This document shows, in pieces, positions 53,520-61,810 of a stretch of 64,000 nt of DNA. Within the stretch, counting starts at the first letter, position 1. Every line of letters begins with the position of its first letter. The DNA comes from Erysipelotrichaceae bacterium (GTDB taxonomy: Bacteria > Bacillota_I > Bacilli_A > Erysipelotrichales > Erysipelotrichaceae), in assembly GCA_017404205.1 (NCBI GenBank), contig JAFRCV010000021.1, forward strand, positions 62,001 to 126,000. The letters are read 5' to 3'. The position numbers were made by a program, and so were the translations under genes. Below the pieces are notes generated by a model. It was not told the origin of the DNA and did no database searches. It was given only the letters and a program-made list of their open reading frames with translations.

Positions 53520-54510
53520 GTTTATCATCCTCCTTAACTTCATTATTAACAGTTATTGATTCAACCTTAAAACTTTCTTCTTGTTCTTTTGTTTCTTTTA
53601 CATCATCCTTTTTTCTTTCATTTTTTAAACGATTATTAAAAGGGTTTTTCATATTTTTGATTAACACTTCAGGATCATCTTCGATTTTTAAAGAATTACG
53701 ATTCTTAGATGATTTATTAATCTCAATTTCATCATTACAAATAACTTTTCGCAAATAGTCTTTTAATTGTTGGTTAGTTACTGTAAAAATACGACCATCT
53801 TCAGCAATTGATATTTGGCTTGTTTCTTCAGATACAACAATTGTCAAAGCATCACTAACTTCGGAAATGCCTAGTCCAGCTCTATGTCTAGCACCATATC
53901 TATTTGATAAATTTACACTTGTTGGTGGAAAATAAGCACTGGCACAAGCTACTTTGTCACCTTGAATAATTACAGCACCATCATGAAGCGGCGTTGTAGT
54001 CATAAATATTGAACATAAAAGTTCTGCTGTAACAGTAGCGTTTAATGCTGTACCAGTCTTGATATAGTCTTGCAAAGAAGAAGATTGTTCAATAGTGATT
54101 AATGCACCAACTTTTTCGTTAGATAAAGCGATCGTTGCATTGTATATTTGTGTAACTAATTCTTCTTTTTCATTAGCTAACAAAGTTGTAATTTTTGAGA
54201 AAACATTTGTCTTGCCTATTCTTTCAAGCATATTTCTAATTTCAGGCTGGAAGATAATGATAATAGCTAAAAAACCCCAGCTTATCAATGTATTAGAAAA
54301 ATATGTGACTGTTGTCAAACCCAAAAGTCTCGCTAAACCGTTAAATATTAAAACAGCTACAATACCTTTAAAGATTTGAATTGTTCTATTATTGTTTCTA
54401 ACAAATTTAATTGCATAGTAAAGGATGAGCCATGTTATGCCAATATCTAACACGATTCTGAATGCAAACCAAATATTTTGAATGATTTGATTTATATTAT
54501 AATCAGGCAT
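53512..54510 (-). CDS. cdaA: Diadenylate cyclase CdaA
   Basis: A 332-residue membrane c-di-AMP synthase. Three helices in about 20-85, then the DAC domain with ALITIEQS, the DGA motif LHDGAVIIQG and RHR motif ARHRAGLGIS, both intact. The C-terminal tail is long and Lys/Glu-rich. Start at 54510 (MPDYNI) with GGAGG; the upstream in-frame extension lies in the intergenic region. Divergent from traB. Pairs with GdpP at 38332 for c-di-AMP turnover. Confidence 0.95.
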   Translation of the reverse strand: MPDYNINQIIQNIWFAFRIVLDIGITWLILYYAIKFVRNNNRTIQIFKGIVAVLIFNGLARLLGLTTVTYFSNTLISWGFLAIIIIFQPEIRNMLERIGKTNVFSKITTLLANEKEELVTQIYNATIALSNEKVGALITIEQSSSLQDYIKTGTALNATVTAELLCSIFMTTTPLHDGAVIIQGDKVACASAYFPPTSVNLSNRYGARHRAGLGISEVSDALTIVVSEETSQISIAEDGRIFTVTNQQLKDYLRKVICNDEIEINKSSKNRNSLKIEDDPEVLIKNMKNPFNNRLKNERKKDDVKETKEQEESFKVESITVNNEVKEDDKHE

Positions 54511-54548
54511 TTTGTCCTCCTTTTTAATCCTAATAATTATAACATACA

Positions 54549-54578
54549 TTGCTTATTTTTAAATTAATAGAGTAGAAT
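54549..54578 (+). promoter_or_regulatory. Promoter of traB, leaderless
   Basis: TTGCTT (54549-54554), 18-bp spacer, TAGAAT (54573-54578), then 6 nt to the ATG at 54585, so transcription should begin on the start codon. Confidence 0.65.
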
Positions 54579-54584
54579 GAATTC

Positions 54585-55751
54585 ATGAACGAAAATATTG
54601 AAAAAATTATCTACCAGGATAAAGAAATATATCTTGTGAAAACGGCACACGTTTCTAAAAACTCCGTAGAAGATGTAAAAAAATGTGTTGAAGAAGTTAA
54701 ACCTGATGCTATATGCATAGAGCTTGATGAAGACCGCTACAAAAAACTTCAAGATGAAGATTCTTATCGTGAGCAAGATATTGTAAAAATTATTAAAGAT
54801 AAAAAAGTTGGTTTTTTATTAGTTAATATCATCTTATCTTCTTTTCAAAGAAGAATAGCTAAATCATTAAATAGTGAAAATGGTGGTGAAATGATTGAAG
54901 GAATTAACCAAGCTAAAGCATTAAACATTCCTTTAGTATTGGCTGATAGACCGATTAAGACAACTTTTTCAAGAATATGGAACAATTTAGGTTTTAAAGA
55001 AAAGATTAAATTGTTGGTAACGATTATTTCATCTATTTTTGATAATGAAGAAATTTCTGAAGAAGATTTAGCATCTTTAAAACAAGGTGATGCTCTAGAA
55101 AGTGCTTTAAATGATGTAGGCAAACAATTTCCAATAATGAAAAGAATTCTAATTGATGAAAGAGATCAATATTTAGCCATGAAAATTAAGAATGCTCCTG
55201 GTAATAAAATAGTAGCAATAATTGGTGCAGGACACGCTAATGGCATAAAGAACAATATAGATAAAGATATTGATTTAAATGCTTTAGAAGATTTAACAAA
55301 GAAGAAAAGCTTTTTATCATTATTTAAATGGTTAATACCTGCATTAATTATTTTTATGATTGTCTATACTCTTTTAACAAATAAAGAAGTAGGTATTGAT
55401 CAAATAAAAACTTGGATTTTATGGAACGGCAGTTTGAGTGCAATCGGTACATTATTAGCATTAGGACACCCATTAAGTATTATTACTGCTTTCATAATGG
55501 CACCAATTACTTCTTTGAATCCGCTACTTGCAGCAGGATGGTTCGCAGGTATTGTAGAAGCAATGTTAAGAAAGCCAAAAGTTAAAGACTTTGAAGATTT
55601 AGGCATTGATACAGCTAATCTAAAAGGTTTTTGGAAAAATGGTGTAACAAGAATCTTACTAGTCGTAGTATTTGCGAATATCTTTTCTTCTATTGCGACA
55701 TTTATATCGGGTGCTGATATCCTTGCGTCATTTATAAATCTTTTTAAATAA
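54585..55751 (+). CDS. TraB/PrgY family membrane protein
   Basis: A 388-residue protein: an N-terminal TraB domain with VKTAHVSKNSVEDV and IELDEDRYKKL, IADRPIKTTFSRIW and the GAGH motif IIGAGHANGI, then about four helices in the C-terminal part (residues about 245-385) with GHPLSIITAFIMAPITSLNPL. The family relates to Tiki/EreA-like metal hydrolases and to PrgY, which limits peptide pheromone; the substrate here is unknown. No Shine-Dalgarno; predicted leaderless. Confidence 0.9.
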   Translation: MNENIEKIIYQDKEIYLVKTAHVSKNSVEDVKKCVEEVKPDAICIELDEDRYKKLQDEDSYREQDIVKIIKDKKVGFLLVNIILSSFQRRIAKSLNSENGGEMIEGINQAKALNIPLVLADRPIKTTFSRIWNNLGFKEKIKLLVTIISSIFDNEEISEEDLASLKQGDALESALNDVGKQFPIMKRILIDERDQYLAMKIKNAPGNKIVAIIGAGHANGIKNNIDKDIDLNALEDLTKKKSFLSLFKWLIPALIIFMIVYTLLTNKEVGIDQIKTWILWNGSLSAIGTLLALGHPLSIITAFIMAPITSLNPLLAAGWFAGIVEAMLRKPKVKDFEDLGIDTANLKGFWKNGVTRILLVVVFANIFSSIATFISGADILASFINLFK

Positions 55752-55756
55752 TTCTA

Positions 55757-55786
55757 TTGCAAAAGGATTTTAAATTATGCTATACT
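55757..55786 (+). promoter_or_regulatory. Promoter of the tRNA-Val/tRNA-Thr pair
   Basis: TTGCAA (55757-55762), 18-bp spacer ending TGC, TATACT (55781-55786), an extended -10. Predicted start about 8 nt before tRNA-Val. Confidence 0.7.
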
Positions 55787-55800
55787 AATTTAGCACACGT

Positions 55801-55876
55801 GGAGGCTTAGCTCAGTTGGGAGAGCATCTGCCTTACAAGCAGAGGGTCACAGGTTCGAGTCCTGTAGCCTCCACCA
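55801..55876 (+). tRNA. tRNA-Val (anticodon TAC)
   Basis: 76 nt: acceptor GGAGGCT/AGCCTCC, D arm with AGTTGGGAGAGC, anticodon stem CTGC/GCAG with loop CTTACAA (anticodon TAC), T arm CAGGTTCGAGTCCTG, discriminator A, encoded CCA. Confidence 0.96.
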
Positions 55877-55883
55877 TTTATTT

Positions 55884-55959
55884 GCCGACTTAGCTCAATT
55901 GGTAGAGCAACTGATTTGTAATCAGTAGGTTACGGGTTCAATTCCTGTAGTCGGCACCA
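55884..55959 (+). tRNA. tRNA-Thr (anticodon TGT)
   Basis: 76 nt: acceptor GCCGACT/AGTCGGC, D arm with AATTGGTAGAGC, anticodon arm CTGATTTGTAATCAG (anticodon TGT), T arm ACGGGTTCAATTCCTGT, discriminator A, CCA. Seven bases after tRNA-Val, one transcript. Confidence 0.96.
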
Positions 55960-55969
55960 CTATAAGAAT

Positions 55970-55996
55970 AACGCCTATTTAAAGGCGTTTTAATTT
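55970..55996 (+). terminator. Intrinsic terminator after the tRNA pair
   Basis: A 7-bp stem AACGCCT/AGGCGTT with a 6-nt loop, then TTTTAATTTT. Sequence nearly identical to the hairpin after tRNA-Thr(GGT). It is followed by a tandem ACGAACATTTT pair (about 56002-56024). Confidence 0.85.
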
Positions 55997-56011
55997 TATA
56001 TACGAACATTT

Positions 56012-56788
56012 TTACGAACATTTTGTCTTATTTTTCTTTTTAATAAGCGGCAAATAAAATAGATATAACAACAATGCTGCTAGTAACGCTAATATTAATA
56101 AATACAAATACCATTGCCATATTTGGGTTATTTTAATACCAACAGGATTTTGATATGTAAAGAAGAAATTTGTCCAGAAATCAACACTTACAAGTTTTCC
56201 ATCTACATATGTTGGGCTGGCAAATATTGAGTTTAGATAAATCGATATGATTCCAAATAAATACACAATCAAAAGTGTGTTTTTAAAATGTTTCATACTC
56301 CATTCAACAGAATCAGATTTAATTATGATTAGCCCAAGCGAAATAATCATTGTATGGAAGATAAAGAATTGATAAGAAACTAAGCTTGTGAAAGCTTGTT
56401 CAACTGATATCGTAGTAGAAAAAATCGAAGGTAGTATTAGTGCTGCAGTCCCACCAAGTACACAGGTTGGTGCCATAAAAGCCAGCAGCTTTTCACGTCG
56501 CTTTTCGTTTTTTATAAATTTTGCGGCAATAATTAATATTATCTGTATCGAACAAAAATGCAAAGGAAGATGATTAAGTGGAAGATACGGCAATAAAAGT
56601 TCAGCATTTTCTGATGGTACCAATTGTATTACGCTAGTCATTTTTGCGGCCTCTGAAAATGCCACGACAATTATAGCAGTAGTAAGAACGCGATCTAGAC
56701 TAGGACGTTTCTTATTATAAGAGTGTGTTAACGCCAAGATTAGGCCAGAGCATATCGCTAGCCATAAAAAATGTCTCCAGGTAAACAT
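56012..56788 (-). CDS. YwaF/TIGR02206-type membrane protein
   Basis: A 258-residue protein with about seven helices. The signature LPLNHLPLHFCSIQIILI, and later FFTYQNPVGIKITQIWQWYLY, match the TIGR02206 (YwaF) family of integral membrane proteins with unknown function. Its C-terminal codons (KNKTKCS) extend into the tandem repeat that follows the tRNA terminator. 3 bp downstream of the other membrane gene, so one operon. Confidence 0.75.
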   Translation of the reverse strand: MFTWRHFLWLAICSGLILALTHSYNKKRPSLDRVLTTAIIVVAFSEAAKMTSVIQLVPSENAELLLPYLPLNHLPLHFCSIQIILIIAAKFIKNEKRREKLLAFMAPTCVLGGTAALILPSIFSTTISVEQAFTSLVSYQFFIFHTMIISLGLIIIKSDSVEWSMKHFKNTLLIVYLFGIISIYLNSIFASPTYVDGKLVSVDFWTNFFFTYQNPVGIKITQIWQWYLYLLILALLAALLLYLFYLPLIKKKNKTKCS

Positions 56789-56791
56789 TAC

Positions 56792-57538
56792 TTATCCTTT
56801 CTTTTTTAGCCTTTTTATATCGTAAAACCAAATCCACGACAGTTTCATATTAAGTCTCATCAACAACCAAGATACAGCATATCCCACCACAAAGATTCCT
56901 ACCAAACATGCGAATTTGAAAAAAAGAGATGTATTTTCAAAATCCAAAAACGAATATGGAGCTTTTTCACTAGGAAGAATTCCTGATCCAAAAAACGCTA
57001 TCATTACTGCAGCATATAAAATAATAATTAACAGCCCTTTAAAAGGTTCTTGCGGCTTTGGCTTTCCAACTGGCGCATCATTTAAAATAAAGCTCAAAAC
57101 TGTTGAAATTGGAATCACAAGATGCATCATAACTCCTGGATATGAGCTTATATCTGGCTGATCTGGTACTAGGGATGTTAAGCCAAACATTACGACAACA
57201 AATATAATTAGTTCTGTTGTTGCAGAAGATAGTCTTAAGAAATATGCATTTTTATTGGTTACTTCAATCTCTTTTATTGCTTCGTTAATGCATATAATTC
57301 CAAACACAAGTGAAACAATTGATGTGAAGATTGTACCCCAGAAAGTCATATAGCGTAATCTGTCTAATAAAGGATTTTTAAAAATAAATCTAGAATATAA
57401 TACTGCAGATATTCCGCAAAGAGAGATGAAAAAACATAGAAGCGCATTTATTTTTTTCTTAAATATGTAGCGCTTAGAAAACTGCTTTGTGAATTCATCA
57501 ATATCTTTTTCTGATAACTTCAAATCTTGTTTTATCAT
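56792..57538 (-). CDS. Multi-pass membrane protein, possibly Pr6Pr-like
   Basis: A 248-residue protein with about six helices. The layout RYMTFWGTIFTSIVSLVFGI, LRLSSATTELIIFVVVMFGL, PGVMMHLVIPISTVLSFIL and APYSFLDFEN resembles the Pr6Pr/FAR-17a-like membrane family, but this is a loose resemblance. Start with an AAGGA Shine-Dalgarno. Operon with the YwaF-like gene; both are of unknown function. Confidence 0.65.
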   Translation of the reverse strand: MIKQDLKLSEKDIDEFTKQFSKRYIFKKKINALLCFFISLCGISAVLYSRFIFKNPLLDRLRYMTFWGTIFTSIVSLVFGIICINEAIKEIEVTNKNAYFLRLSSATTELIIFVVVMFGLTSLVPDQPDISSYPGVMMHLVIPISTVLSFILNDAPVGKPKPQEPFKGLLIIILYAAVMIAFFGSGILPSEKAPYSFLDFENTSLFFKFACLVGIFVVGYAVSWLLMRLNMKLSWIWFYDIKRLKKKG

Positions 57539-57674
57539 TTATCTTCCTTTTTTATTAACCAGTAATATCGTTATGTAATGCTATTGATGTTAAGCTATTT
57601 ATTATTACATATCTAAATAAATTATATTACATACCTATAATCATATCGCGGTTGTCTTTTATTCTATAACTTTA

Positions 57675-57702
57675 ATATAACGCCCTTAAATAGGCGTTAT
57701 AT
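57675..57702 (-). terminator. Intrinsic terminator of the PAP2 gene
   Basis: A 10-bp stem ATATAACGCC/GGCGTTATAT with an 8-nt loop, directly after the stop at 57704. On the minus strand it contains AACGCCTATTTAAGGGCGTT, one base different from the hairpin after the tRNAs. Confidence 0.75.
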
Positions 57703-57703
57703 T

Positions 57704-58351
57704 TTATTCATCAATATTTTTAGAACAATTTGCTTTATTATCAATATACTTCGCAATTAAATAACTTATTTCAGCCAATAGTATTCCGGCAATGATATCC
57801 ACAAATAAATGTTGTTTTACAGTGAGCGTACTAACGCATACCAAGATGGCAGAAATAAATGATACCCATTTATACCAGGTTGGTATCTTATCATTCTTTA
57901 CTATTCCTCTAAAACATAACCAGCTCACAAAACAATGTATAGATGGAAGTAGATTATTTGGCTCATCTACTATATATTGCATTTTTACAATATTTGATAA
58001 TAAATCATTTCCAATTATCTCAGGACGCTTCATTACTGTTGGAAAGAAAATGAAAACAATAAAGGCAATAATATCGCCAATATAATGAGCTTTTATGAAA
58101 CGATAATTATCTTCTTTGCCATCTCTTACACCTATATAATAATTTATTATCCAAATGATTGATAAGCCCCAATAAAAAATAACTGTCCAAGGCATAAATG
58201 GTATTTTATCTTCAAATAAAGTTGGTAAAGAATAATGATAATTATTTCTTACTAAAAACCTTGCACCATAATAGATTAAAAAATTAAATGGCATTGCCAG
58301 TAATAATAAACATATTTCTTTTTTTGTTAATGATTTAATAATCTTTTTCAT
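57704..58351 (-). CDS. PAP2-superfamily membrane phosphatase
   Basis: A 215-residue protein with about six helices. PAP2 motifs: FFPTVMKRPEI (K...RP), LLPSIHCFVSWLCF (PSxH) and TLTVKQHLFVDIIAGILL (KQH...D). This is the inositolphosphotransferase-like PAP2 group; it probably dephosphorylates a lipid (undecaprenyl-PP or PA). Start at 58351 (MKKIIKSL), 1 bp after the tex stop, rather than the longer overlapping frame. Confidence 0.85.
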   Translation of the reverse strand: MKKIIKSLTKKEICLLLLAMPFNFLIYYGARFLVRNNYHYSLPTLFEDKIPFMPWTVIFYWGLSIIWIINYYIGVRDGKEDNYRFIKAHYIGDIIAFIVFIFFPTVMKRPEIIGNDLLSNIVKMQYIVDEPNNLLPSIHCFVSWLCFRGIVKNDKIPTWYKWVSFISAILVCVSTLTVKQHLFVDIIAGILLAEISYLIAKYIDNKANCSKNIDE

Positions 58352-58352
58352 T

Positions 58353-60620
58353 TTAATGTTTTTGTCCAAATCTTTCCAACAATCTTTTATAGGCTTCATC
58401 TTCATCAAGGACTTCTTCTTTTTTCTTATAGACATTGTTACGAGCCTTTTTAAGATTCTTGAATTCATTTTTTTGTTGATCTCTTCTAATTAAGTCTTTG
58501 CTAGAAAGAAGTGATAGTTGAACTCTGCCTTTAATTTCATCTACCTCTACTACATATACTTTAACAATATCACCTACGCTAACTACTTCACTTGGATGAT
58601 TTACTCTTTTCATTGACATTCTTGAAATATGAACAAGCCCATCTTCATGCAAGCCAATATCCACAAAGGCTCCAAAATCAACAACATTTCTTACAGTTCC
58701 CATTAATTCATCATCAACTTTTAAATCTTTTAATTCTAATACATTACTTTTTAAAATGGCTCCATCAAAATTATCACGATAATCTCTAAGTGGCATTCTA
58801 ATAGAATCTTTAATGTCATTTAATGTATATTCATCAATATTTAATTCAGCGATTTTCTCATCATTAAAGACAATATCTTTATTTCCTAACTCTTTAATAT
58901 TAGATATTTCCATTATTTTTCTTGTGATTTCATAAGATTCAGGGTGAATATTGGTCTTATCTAGTGGCTCATTTCCATCGACAATTCTTAAGAAACCAGC
59001 ACATTGTTCAAACGCTTTAGCACCAAGTTTTTTAACTTTTAATAAATCTTGACGATTAATAAACTTGCCATTAGTTTCACGGTAATTTACTATTTCTTTG
59101 GCGATTGCCTTATTTAGTCCAGAGATATGTTCAAGTAAAGCACTAGAAGCCGTATTTAAGTCAGCACCAACTCTATTGACAACTTTCATGATAGCTTCAT
59201 CTAATCTTTCATTTAAATCTTTTTCAGGCAAATCATGTTGATATTGGCCAACGCCAATTGATTTAGGATCAATCTTGATTAATTCAGCAAGAGGATCAAG
59301 TAGTCTTCTAGCAATTGATACAGCTGATCTTTCTTCTACGGCTAAATCAGGGAATTCTTTTCTTGCATCTTCTTGTGCTGACCAAACAGATGCTCCAGCT
59401 TCTGATACGATGGCATAAGATACATCTAAAGCATTTTCTTTAATCAATTCAGCAACTAATTTTTCTGATTCTCTACTTGCTGTTCCATTGCCAATGGCAA
59501 TTATTTTTACATTATAATCTTTAATTAATTTTAATAGTTTAATTTTCGAGCTTTCAATTTCGCCTTCTTTTCTAAAAGGATAAATCTTTTGAACAGTAAG
59601 CATCTTACCAGTTTCATCAACTACTGCAAGTTTGCATCCATTATAAAACCCTGGATCAAAACCAAGCACTATTCTTCCTTTTAAAGGGGCTTGTGATAAT
59701 AATTTTTCTAAATTAAGTGAGAACACTTCTATAGATGATTTATGCGCCCTATCTGATAAATCTGATCTTATTTCATTTTCAATTGAAGGAAGCAATAATC
59801 TATCAATTCCATCATCAATAGCTTCAATCAAAACATCATCAACATAAGAATTCTGTCCTTTTAAATAATGGTTATGAGCCTCTGTTTTGATTGTTTCTAA
59901 GTCATATTCAAATGAAACATTAATAATCTTTTCTTTCTCACTGCGATTAATGGCCATTATTCTATGATCTGCAATCTTGTTTACTTTTTCAGCATAATCA
60001 TAATACATTTCATAGACTTTCTTTTCATCAACAGCATCTTTTTTAATCTTAGTTACTATTGTTCCGCTTTCAACAATTAAGTCTTTAAATGACCATCTTA
60101 ATTTAGCATCATCAGAAACTACTTCAGCAATAATATCTTGTCCGCCTTTAATTGCCTCATTAATACTTTTAACATTTTCATTTAAATATTTACTTGCTTC
60201 TTCTTCTAGGTTGCCACTTTCTGGTAAAGATAATAGATAATCAGCTAGAGGTTGTAAACCATTTTTGATTGCCACAGCAGCTCTAGTTTTCTTCTTTTGT
60301 TTATATGGCTTATACAAGTCTTCAACTTCAGATAATTTCTTACAAGCTTCAATTTCATTTCTAAGTTCATCAGTTAGTTTACCTTGAACTTCTATTAAAT
60401 TGATAACTGCTTCTTTTCTTTCTTTTAGGTTAATTTCATAGTTATATTGTTTTTCAATAAATAAAATCTTTTCTTCATCAAGACCGCCTGTCGCTTCTTT
60501 ACGATATCTGGCAATAAAAGGAACAGTGTCCTTTTCTTCTAACATCTTTAAAACAGATTCAACTTGGCTTGTTTTAATTTCTAATTGTTTAGCTATTTCT
60601 TTAATAATCTCAATATTCAT
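58353..60620 (-). CDS. tex: RNA-binding transcriptional accessory protein Tex
   Basis: A 755-residue Tex: N-terminal helical region, VPFIARYRKEATGGLDEE, a YqgF-like RNase-H fold domain (GFDPGFYNGCKLAVVD), helix-hairpin-helix motifs (NTASSALLEHISGLNKAIAKEI and FINRQDLLKVKKLGAKAFEQ), and a C-terminal S1 domain (GTVRNVVDFGAFVDIGLHEDGLVH). Start moved to ATG 60620, with GGAG 5-8 nt upstream; the longer frame uses a TTG at 60632. Confidence 0.95.
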   Translation of the reverse strand: MNIEIIKEIAKQLEIKTSQVESVLKMLEEKDTVPFIARYRKEATGGLDEEKILFIEKQYNYEINLKERKEAVINLIEVQGKLTDELRNEIEACKKLSEVEDLYKPYKQKKKTRAAVAIKNGLQPLADYLLSLPESGNLEEEASKYLNENVKSINEAIKGGQDIIAEVVSDDAKLRWSFKDLIVESGTIVTKIKKDAVDEKKVYEMYYDYAEKVNKIADHRIMAINRSEKEKIINVSFEYDLETIKTEAHNHYLKGQNSYVDDVLIEAIDDGIDRLLLPSIENEIRSDLSDRAHKSSIEVFSLNLEKLLSQAPLKGRIVLGFDPGFYNGCKLAVVDETGKMLTVQKIYPFRKEGEIESSKIKLLKLIKDYNVKIIAIGNGTASRESEKLVAELIKENALDVSYAIVSEAGASVWSAQEDARKEFPDLAVEERSAVSIARRLLDPLAELIKIDPKSIGVGQYQHDLPEKDLNERLDEAIMKVVNRVGADLNTASSALLEHISGLNKAIAKEIVNYRETNGKFINRQDLLKVKKLGAKAFEQCAGFLRIVDGNEPLDKTNIHPESYEITRKIMEISNIKELGNKDIVFNDEKIAELNIDEYTLNDIKDSIRMPLRDYRDNFDGAILKSNVLELKDLKVDDELMGTVRNVVDFGAFVDIGLHEDGLVHISRMSMKRVNHPSEVVSVGDIVKVYVVEVDEIKGRVQLSLLSSKDLIRRDQQKNEFKNLKKARNNVYKKKEEVLDEDEAYKRLLERFGQKH

Positions 60621-60715
60621 ATAATTCTCCAATCTTATTAATTATATATGAAATTAAAAGAGGATTTTATTATTAAAGTGCTAATATTTTAAAAACAATT
60701 ATCGAATCGTTAAGT

Positions 60716-60741
60716 AAAAAGGCTTTATCCGGATAAAGCCT
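60716..60741 (-). terminator. Intrinsic terminator of the polysaccharide operon
   Basis: A perfect 22-nt palindrome AGGCTTTATCC/GGATAAAGCCT followed by a T run on the minus strand, 30 bp after the GT2 stop. Confidence 0.85.
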
Positions 60742-60771
60742 ATAAGCCATATAAATGAAAATTATTTTTAA

Positions 60772-61809
60772 TCAAAGCTTTTCAATAAAATTGTTAATCT
60801 TTTTAGTCTTTAATTTATTATATGTTTTAGCTTCTTTTTTAATATTCAATAATTTTAAATCATTAATTTTTTCTAAAATGGGACGATGTGAATACTCTTT
60901 ATAAAGAGGTATTATTTTTTTAGAATAATTATCAATACTTATTAAAAATGTCTCTAAACGATTAAGTACATCACTAAATTCTTCTTTATTGGCTTTTGTT
61001 CGATCTGCAATTGACCACAAATATTTAAAACTTTCAAACATTCGGTAATAAAACATATCTGGTACATTTTCACATTTTTTTGATTCTTCAATTATCGAAC
61101 CAAAAACAAATATTTGTTTTTGCATAGCACCTAAAGATAAATCAGTCATCGTATTACCTGAACGATTTATTAAATAATTAGCTAATGCTTCATTAGTATA
61201 GATAACTGAATTGCTATTGTTTAGACAAATATAAAACAGTAAATTATCTGTATAACTAACCTTCTTAGGGAAAACAATATTAAGCGCTAATGAACGTTTA
61301 TATAGTTTTGAATGAGGACTAGGATCTAAGAAATATAAATCGTTAAAATCTTTGTTGCCTTTTAAATAAACATGTTCGTTTTTTAAAGACACAAATTTTG
61401 AATTAAAAGATTGATCATAATTTCTTTCATCACTATCTTCATAAAATAACGTTTTAGCTCCAACAGCAATATCACAATCATTTTCTTTAATAAGTTTGTA
61501 TAAAACACTTAAGGCATTTTTATTTAGTGTGTCATCAGGATCACAGATGATGAAATATGGACTTTCAATTTCTTTAATTGCCCTTTCAAGAACACTACCA
61601 TAACCGCCATTTTCTTTATCGATAATTTTTATTAATTCAGGATATTTTTTTTGATACTCCTTCATAATTTCAATCGAGTTGTCAGGCGAACCATCGTTGA
61701 TCGCCAACACTTCATAACTATCAAAATCAATATTTATAAGTGATTCAAAACATGTTCTTAAATATTTTTCAACATTATAAATTGGCACAATTATACTAAT
61801 TTCTTTCAT
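60772..61809 (-). CDS. Family 2 glycosyltransferase
   Basis: A 345-residue GT-A enzyme: SIIVPIYNVEKYLRTCFESL, DXD-type INDGSPDNS, ENGGYGSVLERAI, ICDPDDTL, and NRSGNTMTDLS. It transfers a sugar to a growing surface polysaccharide or lipid; donor and acceptor are unknown. 1 bp after the flippase gene and last in the glf-flippase-GT2 operon. AGGAA Shine-Dalgarno. Confidence 0.9.
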   Translation of the reverse strand: MKEISIIVPIYNVEKYLRTCFESLINIDFDSYEVLAINDGSPDNSIEIMKEYQKKYPELIKIIDKENGGYGSVLERAIKEIESPYFIICDPDDTLNKNALSVLYKLIKENDCDIAVGAKTLFYEDSDERNYDQSFNSKFVSLKNEHVYLKGNKDFNDLYFLDPSPHSKLYKRSLALNIVFPKKVSYTDNLLFYICLNNSNSVIYTNEALANYLINRSGNTMTDLSLGAMQKQIFVFGSIIEESKKCENVPDMFYYRMFESFKYLWSIADRTKANKEEFSDVLNRLETFLISIDNYSKKIIPLYKEYSHRPILEKINDLKLLNIKKEAKTYNKLKTKKINNFIEKL

Positions 61810-61810
61810 A

